Shown piece after piece: positions 1-9,779 of a DNA stretch of 64,000 bases. Position 1 is the stretch's first letter. The number at the start of each line of letters is the position of its first letter. Position numbers and translations under genes: made by a program. The notes under the pieces are model-generated. The model saw nothing but the letters and a program-made list of their open reading frames with translations, did no database searches and was not told the origin of the DNA. Source of the stretch: Psococerastis gibbosa (taxonomy: Eukaryota; Arthropoda; Insecta; Psocodea; Psocidae); NCBI GenBank assembly GCA_963971405.1, contig OZ020487.1:41451039-41515038 (forward strand), given 5' to 3'.

Positions 1-2061
1 GGCAACTGATGAGTATCCTTTTTGGCTACTGTCACACATTATAGATAACCAATGGGTAGATGATTGGTTGGTAATGCAGCGAGGGATTCTGATTTTCGAC
101 AATATAGGCATTTCATTAGTAAATGTTAACCATTGTGACTTGTACGGTTCTGGAACTTCATCGTCCCACCCCGTGTTGGGAAAATTGCCCCATAGAGATT
201 GAATTAAAGTTTTCATAAAAAACACACATGGGTGCAAGAGGCCCATAGTATCATGCGTGCGAGCTAAGTAACTCGTGCATGACCTACGTGTTACAGTACC
301 AGTAAATGGTTGAAATTCGAACTTGAAAATGTCAGTCTCGGGGTTCCAAAGAATACCTAAAACCGGAACTGGCATAGTAGAATTAGAAAGATTTACGTCG
401 GAAGAGATCGAACCTAAGTCTGAATCTGGAAGACCGTTAAGGGCTTCTGGATGTGAGCTTATAAATTTGCATAAGTGAAAATTCCCTTTTTTAAGAATTT
501 TAATCAGTTGATCTCGAATTTTGATGCACGACTGAACAGAATCGCATGAATATACGAGGTCATCAATAAATCGGTTTTTATTTAAAAATGACGTAGTAAT
601 GGGAAATTCTTTTTCATTTTCCAGAGAAAGTTGCTTTACACAACGTAGTGCAATATATGGGCTACAAGTAAGACCATAGCAGAGGTGATTTAACTTGCTT
701 TCAGTTACTGAACCGTCAGGGGAAGCCTGACCGTTCTCGTCGAGACGTGTCAAAATGTGAATTTTTTCAGAATCCGAAGGGCGAAGTCGAATACTTCGAT
801 AAAACGTCTTGATATCGCACATGAGGCATACAGTAGATAATCTACAGGCTATCAGAACATAATTTATGTCTCTCTGCAGTTTCGGACCTGTATGTAGAAT
901 GGAATTTAAATGTAAATTATTGCCAGGAGCAGTTAGAGTAGGTACAAAGACAAGCTTTGGTTTCCCGCTTGATTTCTTAAAAACAATCTTTTGGTTTAGT
1001 AAGTACTGCGACGTAACATGAGAACGCGAGATTTCATTTTTATTAAGGTAATCTTGTAATGTCTCTTTATAAGTAGCGTAATGCTCATGATTTTTTAAAA
1101 GTTTACTTTCCATAGCACGGAAGCATGCAATTGCACGGGCTCGATTGTTGCCTAACGAGGAAATATCGGAACGAAATGGTAATGACACTATAAACGAACC
1201 ATCGGTGTCTCGCTTATAAGAGTCTAGAAAATGTTGTTCGACATATAAATCGTCTTCACATGGAGGCAAGGTCTCATGATCGGAAGCTGGAATGGTTTCG
1301 CGCTCAAAATATTTATCCATGATGTCGGCTAGTTGAATGTCGGATTGAGCCATGAAAACCTTGGGATCGGAGCCGCTTAAGGTGGGAATTTTTCCCATAA
1401 TTACGTATCCAAACGGAGTATGTACTGGATAAGGCCAGTTAGGAGGGTGTCGAATATTCGGAATATTTAGGAATTTTTCGTTATTTTGCATTAATTCGAC
1501 GGTATCTCCGACGGACAATAGAATGTCATATGGTTTTGAATTAAAAAACTTTGGGTCAGCTAGCTGATAATTCTTAACGTATGTTGTGAAATCATTACTT
1601 AATGTCACTTTTGTAGAATTTTGGCAGATAGTTTTCATGATTTTAGCATTTATTTCGAAGATAAATTCGGGATTAAATCTCGATCTAAGCGAGAGTACAG
1701 TAGAGCCTATGGTGTTCTTTAATGAATCACCTAGCCCATAAATAGGTAACAATTTCTTTTTTGAAAAGTTTAGACCTAGTTTTTTAACAGTGGGCAGAGA
1801 GATAAGTGTTTCTTCGCTGCCACTATCTAAGCATAGGCACACTTCGTGCGTGTAGCCTAGATTGTCCTTTACGTGGACGATAGCTGTGCCAATGAGGTTG
1901 TGCAACTCATTTTTTGGCTGAGAGGAAGTCGTTACACACGACAGCGTCTTGGGTGACTGTGTGACGATTGGTTGAACAGTAGCTGAGCTTACAGTGCGTT
2001 TATCGCAGATAGCACTATTGTGCATTTTAGATTGGCAGTAGTAACAGGATTTTGTGCTTTT
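1..2061 (-). CDS. BEL/Pao retrotransposon pol: zinc knuckle, protease, reverse transcriptase, start of RNase H (runs off window)
   Basis: Continuous minus-strand reading frame from just after the gag stop to the window edge, with no further stop. In order it encodes a CX2CX4HX4C zinc knuckle (about 2045-2000), an aspartic protease with the core LDSGSEETLI (about 1830-1801), and a reverse transcriptase with a BEL-like LHTGPKLQRDI segment (about 895-860), a CDIKTFYRSI motif (about 815-785) and the catalytic box FIDD at 570-559. After these come the connection motifs THDTMGLLHP and KIRIPRC and the opening CDSSQKGYSSVA of RNase H (about 35-1). The rest of RNase H, integrase and the 3' LTR lie outside. 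Family knowledge: BEL elements make one gag-pol polyprotein. Here pol is in the gag frame, separated by a single TGA. The intact frame implies a young copy. Confidence 0.9.
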
Positions 2062-3297
2062 TCACTCGCTTATTTTTGAATGCGTAAGCGACATGCAGGC
2101 AGGGCATCTTAGGTTAGAGGTCACCCATTTGATGCGGTCAGAAACAGGTAAACTGAGAAATTCGGCACAAGTTGAAATTTTATGTGTCGAATTTGAGCAG
2201 AAAATGCAGGGACTCACGAAATTAGGTAATTTCGGAGTTGGTTTCTTCGCATTTGTAGTATGCGATGTCACCTTAAGAGTGCGATTACTTCGAAGCGCAC
2301 TGTGACCTGGGCTAGAATCCGAGGTCTTAGAATGCGTAGTAACAGATTCCTGAGACAGTAAAGTTAAAGTTTGAAATTGTTTTGATACAAAATCAATTAC
2401 TTCTTTGTACTTAGGTATGACCCCTGCCGACAGCTGCTGTTCGAACAGGCGGCGAGTTAGTGGGTCTAAATTGCGGACGGCAATCGACAGTAATAAAAAA
2501 TCGCCAAGGTCCACGACTGACGACAGATTTTTTAGAGCTGTAACTCCTTCAGAGTGTACCTCTAAAAACTTTTGGAGGGACTCGGGTGTAGCCTTCTTTT
2601 GTGGAACGAAATTGAACAATTCGTTTGTATAGAGAGCGGCCAAGGTACGCTGGCATTCGAACCTTTCTTTTAATGCAGAAATGGCGTCAACGTAGCCTTG
2701 GTTGGTTAATGGAAATTGGGACACAATATTTAGGCCTTCACCAATTAAGAGAGTCCGCAAATAATAAAATTTTGCCGACCCTGATAGGTTGGTTTGAGAA
2801 TCATACACTGCCTGAAAAAGAGAAAACCATCTCTGAAAATCTTTTACATCATTTGTAAATTTTTCCATTTGGATTCGCGGTAGTTGTATATTAGACTGAG
2901 TAGGTGTAGAAATAGAAGTAGGATTAGACTGATTAGATCGTGATGCGATTGACTTGTCGTAGGCGTCGTAATATAGGACCGTGACGGATTCCACTATATC
3001 ATCGAAACTTTTAACTGTAGCGTCGATGTTTAGTTTTGACGATTCATCCGTAACAATCGTATTGTATCTCCGTATCTTTTTTGACAAATAACTTAACTCG
3101 CTCCTGAGCTTGACACACATGTCATACTTTTGCTTAAGTAGAGACACTCTAGTTTTAGCATAGGACATAGCGAGGTCCCTAGCGCTCGTCACTCTAGCGA
3201 ATAAATCGTTTAGCTGGGCCTGGAGCGAATCTAAAATTTGTTCGGTTGTAAAGTCATCACGACTTGCGTCATTATGATCACTATCACTGACACTCAT
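2062..3297 (-). CDS. BEL/Pao retrotransposon gag, ending at an in-frame TGA
   Basis: A 411-residue frame starting at the ATG at 3297. Residues 1-70 are charged and probably helical. Residues about 145-290 (from LPRIQMEKFTND through YVDAISALKERF) match the capsid-like DUF1759 domain of BEL/Pao gag. The C terminus (376-411) carries Cys/His clusters (CIFC, CPAC followed by His) of the gag zinc-knuckle region. The frame stops at 2064-2062 with TGA, about where the last cysteine of a knuckle is expected, and continues open into pol. Either a nonsense substitution broke a single gag-pol frame, or the stop is read through. I favour the substitution, because the knuckle lacks its final Cys. Confidence 0.88.
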   Translation of the reverse strand: MSVSDSDHNDASRDDFTTEQILDSLQAQLNDLFARVTSARDLAMSYAKTRVSLLKQKYDMCVKLRSELSYLSKKIRRYNTIVTDESSKLNIDATVKSFDDIVESVTVLYYDAYDKSIASRSNQSNPTSISTPTQSNIQLPRIQMEKFTNDVKDFQRWFSLFQAVYDSQTNLSGSAKFYYLRTLLIGEGLNIVSQFPLTNQGYVDAISALKERFECQRTLAALYTNELFNFVPQKKATPESLQKFLEVHSEGVTALKNLSSVVDLGDFLLLSIAVRNLDPLTRRLFEQQLSAGVIPKYKEVIDFVSKQFQTLTLLSQESVTTHSKTSDSSPGHSALRSNRTLKVTSHTTNAKKPTPKLPNFVSPCIFCSNSTHKISTCAEFLSLPVSDRIKWVTSNLRCPACMSLTHSKISE

Positions 3298-3848
3298 TTT
3301 TGGTTAGAAATATAATAGTAAAATTAATTATAGAGAGCCACAGAAAAAGCGTAGCCCTAAAAGTAGCAAAGAAAAACAGATTAGATTCTAGCAGGTACTT
3401 GACTGATACAAGTACCTACTGTATGCGTATTATTATAGTATAGGCCTAGTCGTAAAAAAGCCTACAGCAGGCAAGCGGCAGCACAGAAAATCAGAGAAAA
3501 CAGTGGACTGTAATTAAAATTAGAAAATAGAATTATCAAAATTTTTACTCGATGGACCATAATTTAGTATGGATTAATAATCTCTCCTCAGACGTTTGCC
3601 TTACCTTTATTAATGGTGCGGTCGATCAGATGGTCTGGGCGCCCAGCTTCGTAGACTATCTTGCTGTTTAACTCTAGGCGCACGACGGAGTAGAGATTTT
3701 GTTACCATTTATACCAGACTAAAACTAGATGAATTAATAATGTGTGAGAACAGAGGGAATATCCAAACGAACTACGTAGGAGTAAAATGGCGACTGACTA
3801 GAGCTGTGCTGCCTCTTGCTGTTTCATGTTGTAACGTGTTTTGTTACA
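3298..3848 (-). repeat. Leader and probable 5' LTR of the BEL element
   Basis: Non-coding stretch between the gag ATG and the insertion edge. Near the outer end there is a short palindrome, GTTGTAAC ... GTTACAAC (about 3829-3848). A possible primer-binding site starting TGG, read on the minus strand, lies near 3557, but its tRNA partner is not obvious. The LTR/leader boundary is not resolved without the 3' LTR. Confidence 0.5.
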
Positions 3849-4730
3849 ACTAATAAGTGACCAATACACATGTTATACCCTGGAGGCAGGCGGGGCTGGG
3901 GGTTTCCCCCGGGAGAAAAAATTGATAATTAATAGGCCCAAATTAGTGAGGTTTTACGCATATTATACACTGGAGGAAAGGGGGTCCGGGGTTCTCCCCG
4001 GAGAAAAAAATTGATAAATGGTCCCAAATCAGTGAGGTTTTGCGCATGTTATACCCTGGAGAAGGGGGGGGGGCCCGGGGGAATCCCCCGGAGGAAAAAA
4101 TTTATAAATAGGCCCAAATTCGTGAGGTTTTACGCATTTTGCAAGCAGTACAGTTGAGATTTTACCGACAAATAAACCTATCACTGCGGGGGGCCCGGGG
4201 GTCTCCCCCCGAGAAAAATTCTGAAAAAATAGGTCTGAAGTATTGGGGTTTTAAGCTTTTTGAGTAATATTTTTTTTGTGAAAGTACTTGGCCAATATGT
4301 TTATTTTTATTTTTGTTGTGCCTGTGCCTTTACCTCGTGTTGTCGTGTAGTTGTGCTGCTACAACTAGTCAAATCATCATATCATAAGCAAAGCACTGAT
4401 GTACTCCTGTTTTTAAAATTCCCACCAAGCCATCAGTCGTGGCATCAGAATTGAGAATTCATAACATTCGCGCTAAAATTTGAAACGGTTATTTATTCAT
4501 ATTTATCAAATTTTATGTGTTTTTATTATATGTTGTAACATTTTCCATTTTCAGCTAGTTTATTTTAATCATTGACTTCTCCCCCAGTTTTCCCTCAAAT
4601 TTCCCTCAATATCTATCTTATTTCTTCAAATTTCCCTCAAAATTCCCTTTTTCCTCCAATTTCCCTTTAGTGCAGTGAATAAACCCGGATTTTCCCTAAA
4701 AAGGGAAATTTCCCTCAAAGTGGAAACCCT
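3849..4730 (-). repeat. CAGCGTTTCCAC element, copy 1 (inverted, truncated by BEL)
   Basis: Reverse-orientation copy of the element also found at 4763-6141 and 6641-8189. The inner end reads CCCTCAAAGTGGAAACCCTG. The outer part is a run of about four 90-110-base units, each with a G-tract, a C-tract and the word AATTGATAAATAGGCCC. Compared with the other copies it lacks about 400 internal bases, including the pogo-like insert. It lies head to head with copy 2. Confidence 0.75.
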
Positions 4731-5232
4731 GGTCCGGGCAGCGATTCCACTTGCGATATATCCAGCGTTTACACTTTTAGGGAAATTTCCCTTTTTAGGG
4801 AAAATCCGAGTTTATTCACTGCACTAAAGACTAAAGAGAAATTGCAGGGAAAAGGGAATTTTGAGGGAAATTTGAAGAAATAAGAGAGGTACTGAGGGAA
4901 ACTGGTGGAAAAGTCAATGATTAAAATAAACTAGCTGTAAATGGAGAAAGTTACGATAAATAATAAAAACACATAAAATTTGATAATTATGAATAAATAA
5001 CCGTTTCAAATTTTAGCGCGAATGTTATGAATTCTCAATTCTGATACCACGACTGATGGCTTGATGGGAATTTTAAAAACAGGAGTACATCAGTGCTTTG
5101 CTTATGATATGATGATTTGACCAGCCTAGTTGTAGCAGCACGGCAACACGAGGTAAAGGCACAGGCACGTGTTTTGGGTCCTCCCCTGAAATATTTGCAG
5201 CGTACACTAGATAGAATGGAGTTTTAAATATA

Positions 5233-5413
5233 CAGTAGAATCCGGTTATAATGACATCGAAGGGAATTGACCAACATCGATGTCCTACAAGACGTATAGT
5301 ATACAATTTACCTAGGTATATATAATGAAAACCAAACTATCTTCGTAATGTGTCATAATAGGCGGTTGGTCAATGTTCAATATAGACGGAGTCTTAATAA
5401 ACGGATTCTACTG
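5233..5413. repeat. Pogo/Tigger-like MITE nested in copy 2
   Basis: Inverted ends CAGTAGAATCC ... GGATTCTACTG flanked by TA on both sides, the target duplication typical of Tc1/mariner/pogo. Length 181 bases. Confidence 0.65.
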
Positions 5414-5837
5414 TATTGAGGTTACACCAATTTTAGGAAAACTCGTTGAAAGAGCGAGGGAAAATCATTGGCTTAAATAGGGGGGTCCTCCCCAGGATTT
5501 CTGGAGACAAATGGAGGCTAAAGGCGTAGTATCCACAATAACGAAAGAGAAATTAGTTCTTGGTGTGCTTATTTCACCTGAAAAACTTAACAAAATAAAC
5601 ATGTTGACTTTCACTTTCACAAAAAAAATATTACTCTAAAAGCTTAAAACCCCAATACTTCACACCTTTTTTTTTCAGAGGAGACCCCCGGTGATAGGTT
5701 TATTTGTCGGTAAAATCTCAACTGTACTGCTTGCAAAATGCGTAAAACCTCACGAATTTGGGCCTATTTATAAATTTTTTCCTCCAGTCTATAATATGCG
5801 TAAAACCTCACTAATTTGGGCCTATTAACTATCAATT

Positions 5838-5857
5838 TATATATATATATATATAGG
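5838..5857. repeat. (AT)n microsatellite
   Basis: About ten AT dinucleotides inside copy 2, at the place where copy 3 has the GC-rich tandem units. Probably a local slippage expansion. Confidence 0.85.
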
Positions 5858-6141
5858 TATAGTAGAATGAGACGGCTAGGTCGCTGGGCGTTCCAGAAAC
5901 AAAAGTTTACTTTTTATTTTTTTGTTTTACTGAACTTGTGTAGTTTAATGTAATTCATACTCATTAAAACACAATAAAATTTAAATAATAAAAAAGTCAT
6001 ATAATTTGCTAGGCAGACTTCCCCCCCCCCCCCCGGAAATTTTGGAAATTTAGAAAATAGAGGAATATTAGCGAATTGGGCGAGCGAGGGAAATTTTGAG
6101 TTGTCGCTGAGGGAAATGTGATATATCGCAAGTGGAAACGC

Positions 6142-6436
6142 GATGAGTATGCATGCCCCACGGGCAAGACGAGGAAAGAAGTAGTCAAGACGTCGCGCCG
6201 CTAGATGGCGCGCACTGCAATTCATGTGGTGTTATAAAATTTCCAACCGTCGAACTTTATCAATTTAAGTTAAACTAACATAGTTTTACTATAAATAATT
6301 AAATTTATTTATTTTTAATTATTTTAGCAAAATTTTCAGGTGTTAAGTCACTTAAATTAGCTATCTCAGAATTTGAAATCGGAGAACTGGGCTAATATTT
6401 TGGAAGGTCGGCCGCATGCAGGGAAGTTAAGAATTC
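6142..6436. other. Unique spacer upstream of U1; presumptive U1 promoter region
   Basis: No ORF or repeat match seen. It contains the non-repetitive 300 bases before the U1 start. A proximal sequence element should lie about 40-70 bases upstream (about 6365-6400). I cannot pick a consensus with confidence, because these elements differ between arthropod groups. Confidence 0.4.
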
Positions 6437-6600
6437 ATACTTACCTGGCGTGGGGGTTAACCGTGATCAACAAGGCGGTTCCCCCGGGACGAGTCCTTGC
6501 CATTGCACTTCGGCTTGGATGAATCCTGCGAATGCCCCAAATGTGGGCATCTCGGGCGCGTAATTTTTGAGAGTCGGGACTGCGTACGCGCTCTCCCGGG
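6437..6600 (+). ncRNA. U1 snRNA: U1 spliceosomal snRNA
   Basis: 164 bases, the usual U1 length. The 5' end ATACTTACCTGGCG (6437-6450) holds the sequence that pairs with 5' splice sites. Stem-loop I has a GGGGG/CCCCC stem. Stem-loop II carries the U1A-binding loop ATTGCACTTC (6502-6511). Stem-loop III pairs ATGCCC with GGGCAT around AAATGT. The Sm site is TAATTTTTGA (6561-6570). Stem-loop IV has CGGGA/TCCCG and GCG/CGC stems closed by TACG. All four stems fold, which argues for a real gene or a very recent copy. Odd: the stem I loop reads GATCAACAAG (6465-6474) where known U1 RNAs have GATCAYGAAG, so the U1-70K contact loop has changed. Because of that, a diverged variant or young pseudogene is possible. 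Confidence 0.93.
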
Positions 6601-6640
6601 ATATTTAATTAATGTGAGTTGACAGTTGAGCACTGAGCAG

Positions 6641-8189
6641 CAGCGTTTCCACTTTGAGGGAAATTGGAGGGAATTTTGAGGGAAAAGTCAATGATTAAAA
6701 TAAACTAGCTGAAAATGGAAAATGTTACAATATACAATAAAAACACATACAATTTGATAAATATGAATAAATAACCGTTTCAAATTTTAGTGTGAATGTA
6801 ATGAATTCTCACGACTGATGGCTTGGTGAGAATTTTAAAAACAGGAGTACATCAGTGCTTTGCTTATGATATGATGATTTGACCAGCCTAGTTGTAGCAG
6901 CACGGCAACACGAGGTAAAGGCACATGCACGTGTTTTGGGTCCTCCCCCGAAATATTTGCAGCGTACACTAGATAGAATGGAGTTTTAAATATACAGTAG
7001 AATCCGGTTATAATGACATCGAAGGGAATTGACCAACATCGATGTCCTACAAGACGTATAGTATACAATTTACCTAGGTATATATAATGAAAACCAAACT
7101 ATCTTCGTAATGTGTCATAATAGGCGGTTGGTCAATGTTCAATATAGACGGAGTCTTAATAAACGGATTCTACTGTATTGAGGTTACACCAATTTTAGGA
7201 AAACTCGTTGAAAGAGCGAGGGAAAATCATTGGCTTAAATAGGGGGGTCCTCCCCAGGATTTCTGGTGACAAATGGAGGCTAAAGGCGTAGTATCCACAA
7301 TAACGAAAGAGAAATTAATTCTTGGTGTGCTTATTTCACCTGAAAGACTTAATAAAAATAAAAATAATCATATTGACCAAGTATACTTTCACAAAAAAAA
7401 TATTGCTCAAAAAGCTTAAAACCCCAATACTTCAGACCTATTTTTTCATAATTTTTCTCCGGGGGAGACCTTCGGGCCCCCCGCAGTGATGGTTTATTTT
7501 TCGGTAAAATCTCAACTGTACTGCTTGCAAAATGCGTAAAACCTCACGAATTTGGGCCTATTTATTATTTTTTTTTCCTCCAGGGGAGACCCCCGGGCCC
7601 CCCATTCTCCAGGGTATAACATGCGCAAAAACCTTTGGGACCATTTATCAATTTTTTCTCCGGGGAGACCCCCGGCCCCCTTTCCTCCAGTGTATAATAT
7701 GCGTAAAACCTCACTAATTTGGGTCTATTAATTATCAATTTTTTCTCCGGGGAAGACCCCCGGGCCCCCCTGCCTCCAAGGTATAACATGTGTATTGGTC
7801 ACTTATACCCTACTTGAAAAATGAAAGTTTAGGCCGCGTCTGGTACCACCATTCAAAACAGGTTCAGCAATTTGGCCGTCATGCATATTATATAGTAGAA
7901 TGAGACGACTAGGTCGCTGGGCGTTCCAGAAACAAAAGTTTACTTTTTATTTTTTTTGTTTTACTGAACTTAGTTTAATTTATATAACGTATTTCATACT
8001 AATTAAAAAACAATAAAATTTAAATAATGAAAGTCATATAATTTGCTTGGCAGACTTCCCCCCCCCCCCAGAAATTTTGAAAATTTAGAAAATATATAGG
8101 AATATTAGCGAATTGGGCGAGCGAGGGAAAAGAGGGAAATTTTAAGTTGCCGCTGAGGGAAATGTGATAAATCGCAAGTGGAAACGCTG
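6641..8189 (+). repeat. CAGCGTTTCCAC element, copy 3 (complete)
   Basis: Best-preserved copy, 1549 bases, with ends CAGCGTTTCCAC and GTGGAAACGCTG. Inside: a near-identical match to copy 2, a pogo-like MITE (6995-7175), the tandem GC-tract units (7450-7780), and a tail (about 7895-8189) shared with copy 2 at 5860-6141. Ends beginning CAG would suit a hAT-type element, but I see no clear 8-base target duplication. Confidence 0.78.
6995..7175. repeat. Pogo/Tigger-like MITE nested in copy 3
   Basis: Same 181-base element with CAGTAGAATCC ends and TA flanks as at 5233-5413, at the same internal position. It was therefore present before the host element duplicated. Confidence 0.65.
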
Positions 8190-8917
8190 CCGGGGGCCGG
8201 GACCTTTCTAGTTTCTACTTTCTACCTCTGCGGCTCTACGCCTCTACCTCAGCACTGTCCAAATGTCAGCGCTCAGCAGGCCTGCCTTCTGGCTCTGCCC
8301 CGCTCTGGGCCGGGGGCTCTCCTCAGTCCTCAACTTGGTAGGCTGGAACGCCCCACCTCTATCTCAGACAAGTGGGGACCCGGGATCTTCCGTCTTCTAC
8401 CTCTGCCAAGTTCCAGTATGCCTTCTGACAGTCCTCAGTCCTCTCGCCTCTGAGGCGGCATGCCTCGGTCCTCAGGCTCTGACCGCACTGTGGACTGTGA
8501 CTCTGTGAATGTCAGACCTATATCGGCATTATTATATCTCCATTCTCTATTTCTCTACTGTCAGCCTACAGAGCCCAAACAATCAGAGGAATGCATTAAT
8601 GTCATAATGTGTGGGGTAGTTGCCTTGCCAGTTGGACTGAGACTGAGAGTGGTGTGAGATTGGAGATTGATTATGACATTGACATGACACTGGCAGCAGT
8701 CTGCAAAACATCGAACTTTCCCTTACCAGTTACCCTAACCCTAGTTACCCTACGCGGGCTACGTCCCTTGGTTTGCAGGCTAATAAGTTCCCCCCCCCCC
8801 TGGCTTCAGCGTTGATGGCACTATATAATATGAGAACAAGTCAACAAGACGGTGTAGGGCATTTACCCTACGATATATACGATTACTACCTATAACTTAT
8901 ACTGAAGAATGGTCTAA
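8190..8917. other. GC-rich, pyrimidine-rich unique stretch, no gene recognised
   Basis: 8190-8520 is markedly richer in G+C than the rest of the window and rich in CTC/CCT words. Overlapping short ORFs occur on the plus strand without recognisable protein content. 8520-8917 returns to normal composition. It could be intronic or regulatory sequence of the SH3 gene downstream. No direct support. Confidence 0.35.
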
Positions 8918-9083
8918 GGCCAGGTTGTAGCGTGCTTGTACTTGTGCGAGTCTCTACACGCCATGCGATCGGAGACGTGTCGTAACTCGACACAAGTACC
9001 TATTAGGTAACTTAGTGAGGCGACAGAAGAGGTCAATCGGATACATTCATTGAATTGTTGATATACGATTAGCCTTTTTTTAA
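8918..9083 (+). repeat. SINE-2 copy
   Basis: Matches the window's second SINE family: GTAGCGTGCTTGTACTTGTG head, a middle with CGATCGGAGACGTGTCG, and a tail GAGGTCAATCGGATACATTC ending in a T/A-rich run. It ends about 30 bases before the splice acceptor of the SH3 gene exon. Confidence 0.75.
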
Positions 9084-9114
9084 AAATTAAATATTGTAAT
9101 TTCTGTCTGTTTAG

Positions 9115-9260
9115 GCCATTTAAGTCAAAGTGCGACTGCAGCGGCAAGTGGCAATAGTGGTGGTCAAGTAAACTACGCAAATGGAACACATTTGAATCAG
9201 CAAACGACAGAAGACCTCAAGTACCATGGCACTGAGCTCGTAATGCTTTATGACTATAAG
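9115..9260 (+). CDS. SH3-domain protein, penultimate exon
   Basis: An acceptor (TTCTGTCTGTTTAG) ends at 9114 and a donor GTACGC follows 9260. The exon is 146 bases, opens with the last two bases of a split codon and ends in phase 0. It encodes a Ser/Gly/Asn/Gln-rich linker and then ELVMLYDYK, the first strand and ALYDY-type ligand motif of an SH3 domain. The frame continues exactly into the exon at 9780. Earlier exons are not visible in the window, so the upstream intron is probably longer than 9 kb and full of repeats, or those exons lie outside. The SH3 family was not identified. A Stac-like adaptor is one guess with little weight. Confidence 0.8.
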
Positions 9261-9271
9261 GTACGCCCCAG

Positions 9272-9428
9272 TTAAATAAATAAATATTGACTTTTTTGTG
9301 CTATTACTAAGCTAAACTAGCGGAATTAGGGCTATTTTACATGCCCTCCGAAGCATGGCCAGGAAATGTGAGACTCGAACCAACAACCTTTCGGGTGAAA
9401 GTCGGAGTCTGTACCACTGCTCTGCATG
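9272..9428 (-). repeat. SINE-1 copy, internally deleted
   Basis: Reverse copy of the tRNA-derived SINE. The B box reads as the complement of GGTTCGAGTC, and a TAAATAAATAAA stretch corresponds to its (TTTA)n tail. It lacks the middle section seen in fuller copies. Confidence 0.8.
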
Positions 9429-9549
9429 TGCAGTTACTGTGCTTTCTTTTCAACCGGTTTCAGAAGACTCATATTCAATCAATACCGTTAGGAAAAAAAG
9501 GGACAACATATGCTTTTATATACGTCGCTTACAAAGACTTGTCAGGACA

Positions 9550-9752
9550 TTTAGAGTAGTGAAACGGACTTTCACCCGAAAGGTTGGTGGATCGAGTCCC
9601 ACACTTGCTACATTTTCTGGCCATGCTTCGGAGGGCATGTAAAGCAGGCGGTCCCGGGTCTTCCTAGTTTAGTGTAAGAGAGGGCTTTATAGTACAGTAT
9701 AGCAATAGTATAGTATTATAGTAATAGAACAAGTTAACATTTATTTATTTAA
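9550..9752 (+). repeat. SINE-1 copy
   Basis: tRNA-like head with an altered B box (GGATCGAGTCCC), then GGCCATGCTTCGGAGGGCAT, AGCAGGCGGTCCCGGG and a TTTATTTATTTAA tail. A local AGTATAGTATT expansion lies near 9695-9722. Confidence 0.85.
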
Positions 9753-9779
9753 TACATTATTTTTTACGATTGTTTGCAG

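Larger units (their letters stand above)
1..3848 (-). mobile_element. BEL/Pao LTR retrotransposon, 5' portion, inserted in an older repeat
   Basis: Extent of the element as visible: pol and gag on the minus strand plus about 550 bases of leader and LTR up to 3848. The right edge is set by homology. The sequence from 3849 rightwards (starting ATAAGTGACCAATACAC) recurs inverted at about 7789-7806, while the bases to its left do not, so the element entered a pre-existing repeat. The second LTR is outside the window, so the LTR length and target duplication cannot be confirmed. Confidence 0.8.
4763..6141 (+). repeat. CAGCGTTTCCAC element, copy 2
   Basis: Begins CAGCGTTTACACTTTTAGGG and ends near CGCAAGTGGAAACG, so the termini are inverted repeats. 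Its middle (about 4920-5640) is almost identical to 6670-7390 of copy 3. Contains the pogo-like MITE at 5233-5413, an (AT)n run at about 5838-5857 and a 14-base C tract near 6021. No protein is encoded. This is a non-autonomous element of uncertain superfamily. Confidence 0.75.
9261..9779 (+). other. Intron of the SH3 gene carrying two SINEs
   Basis: 519-base intron, GTACGC donor and TTTGCAG acceptor. Most of it is two SINE-1 copies in opposite orientation (9272-9428 minus, 9550-9752 plus). Confidence 0.8.

Noticed and set aside
8178-8657. Overlapping plus-strand ORFs in GC-rich DNA
   Set aside because: No domain, three frames open at once because stop codons are rare in GC-rich sequence, no splice context.
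8724-8755. ACCCTAACCCTAGTTACCCT resembling telomere repeat
   Set aside because: Only two imperfect units. Most arthropod telomeres are TTAGG, and no array is present.
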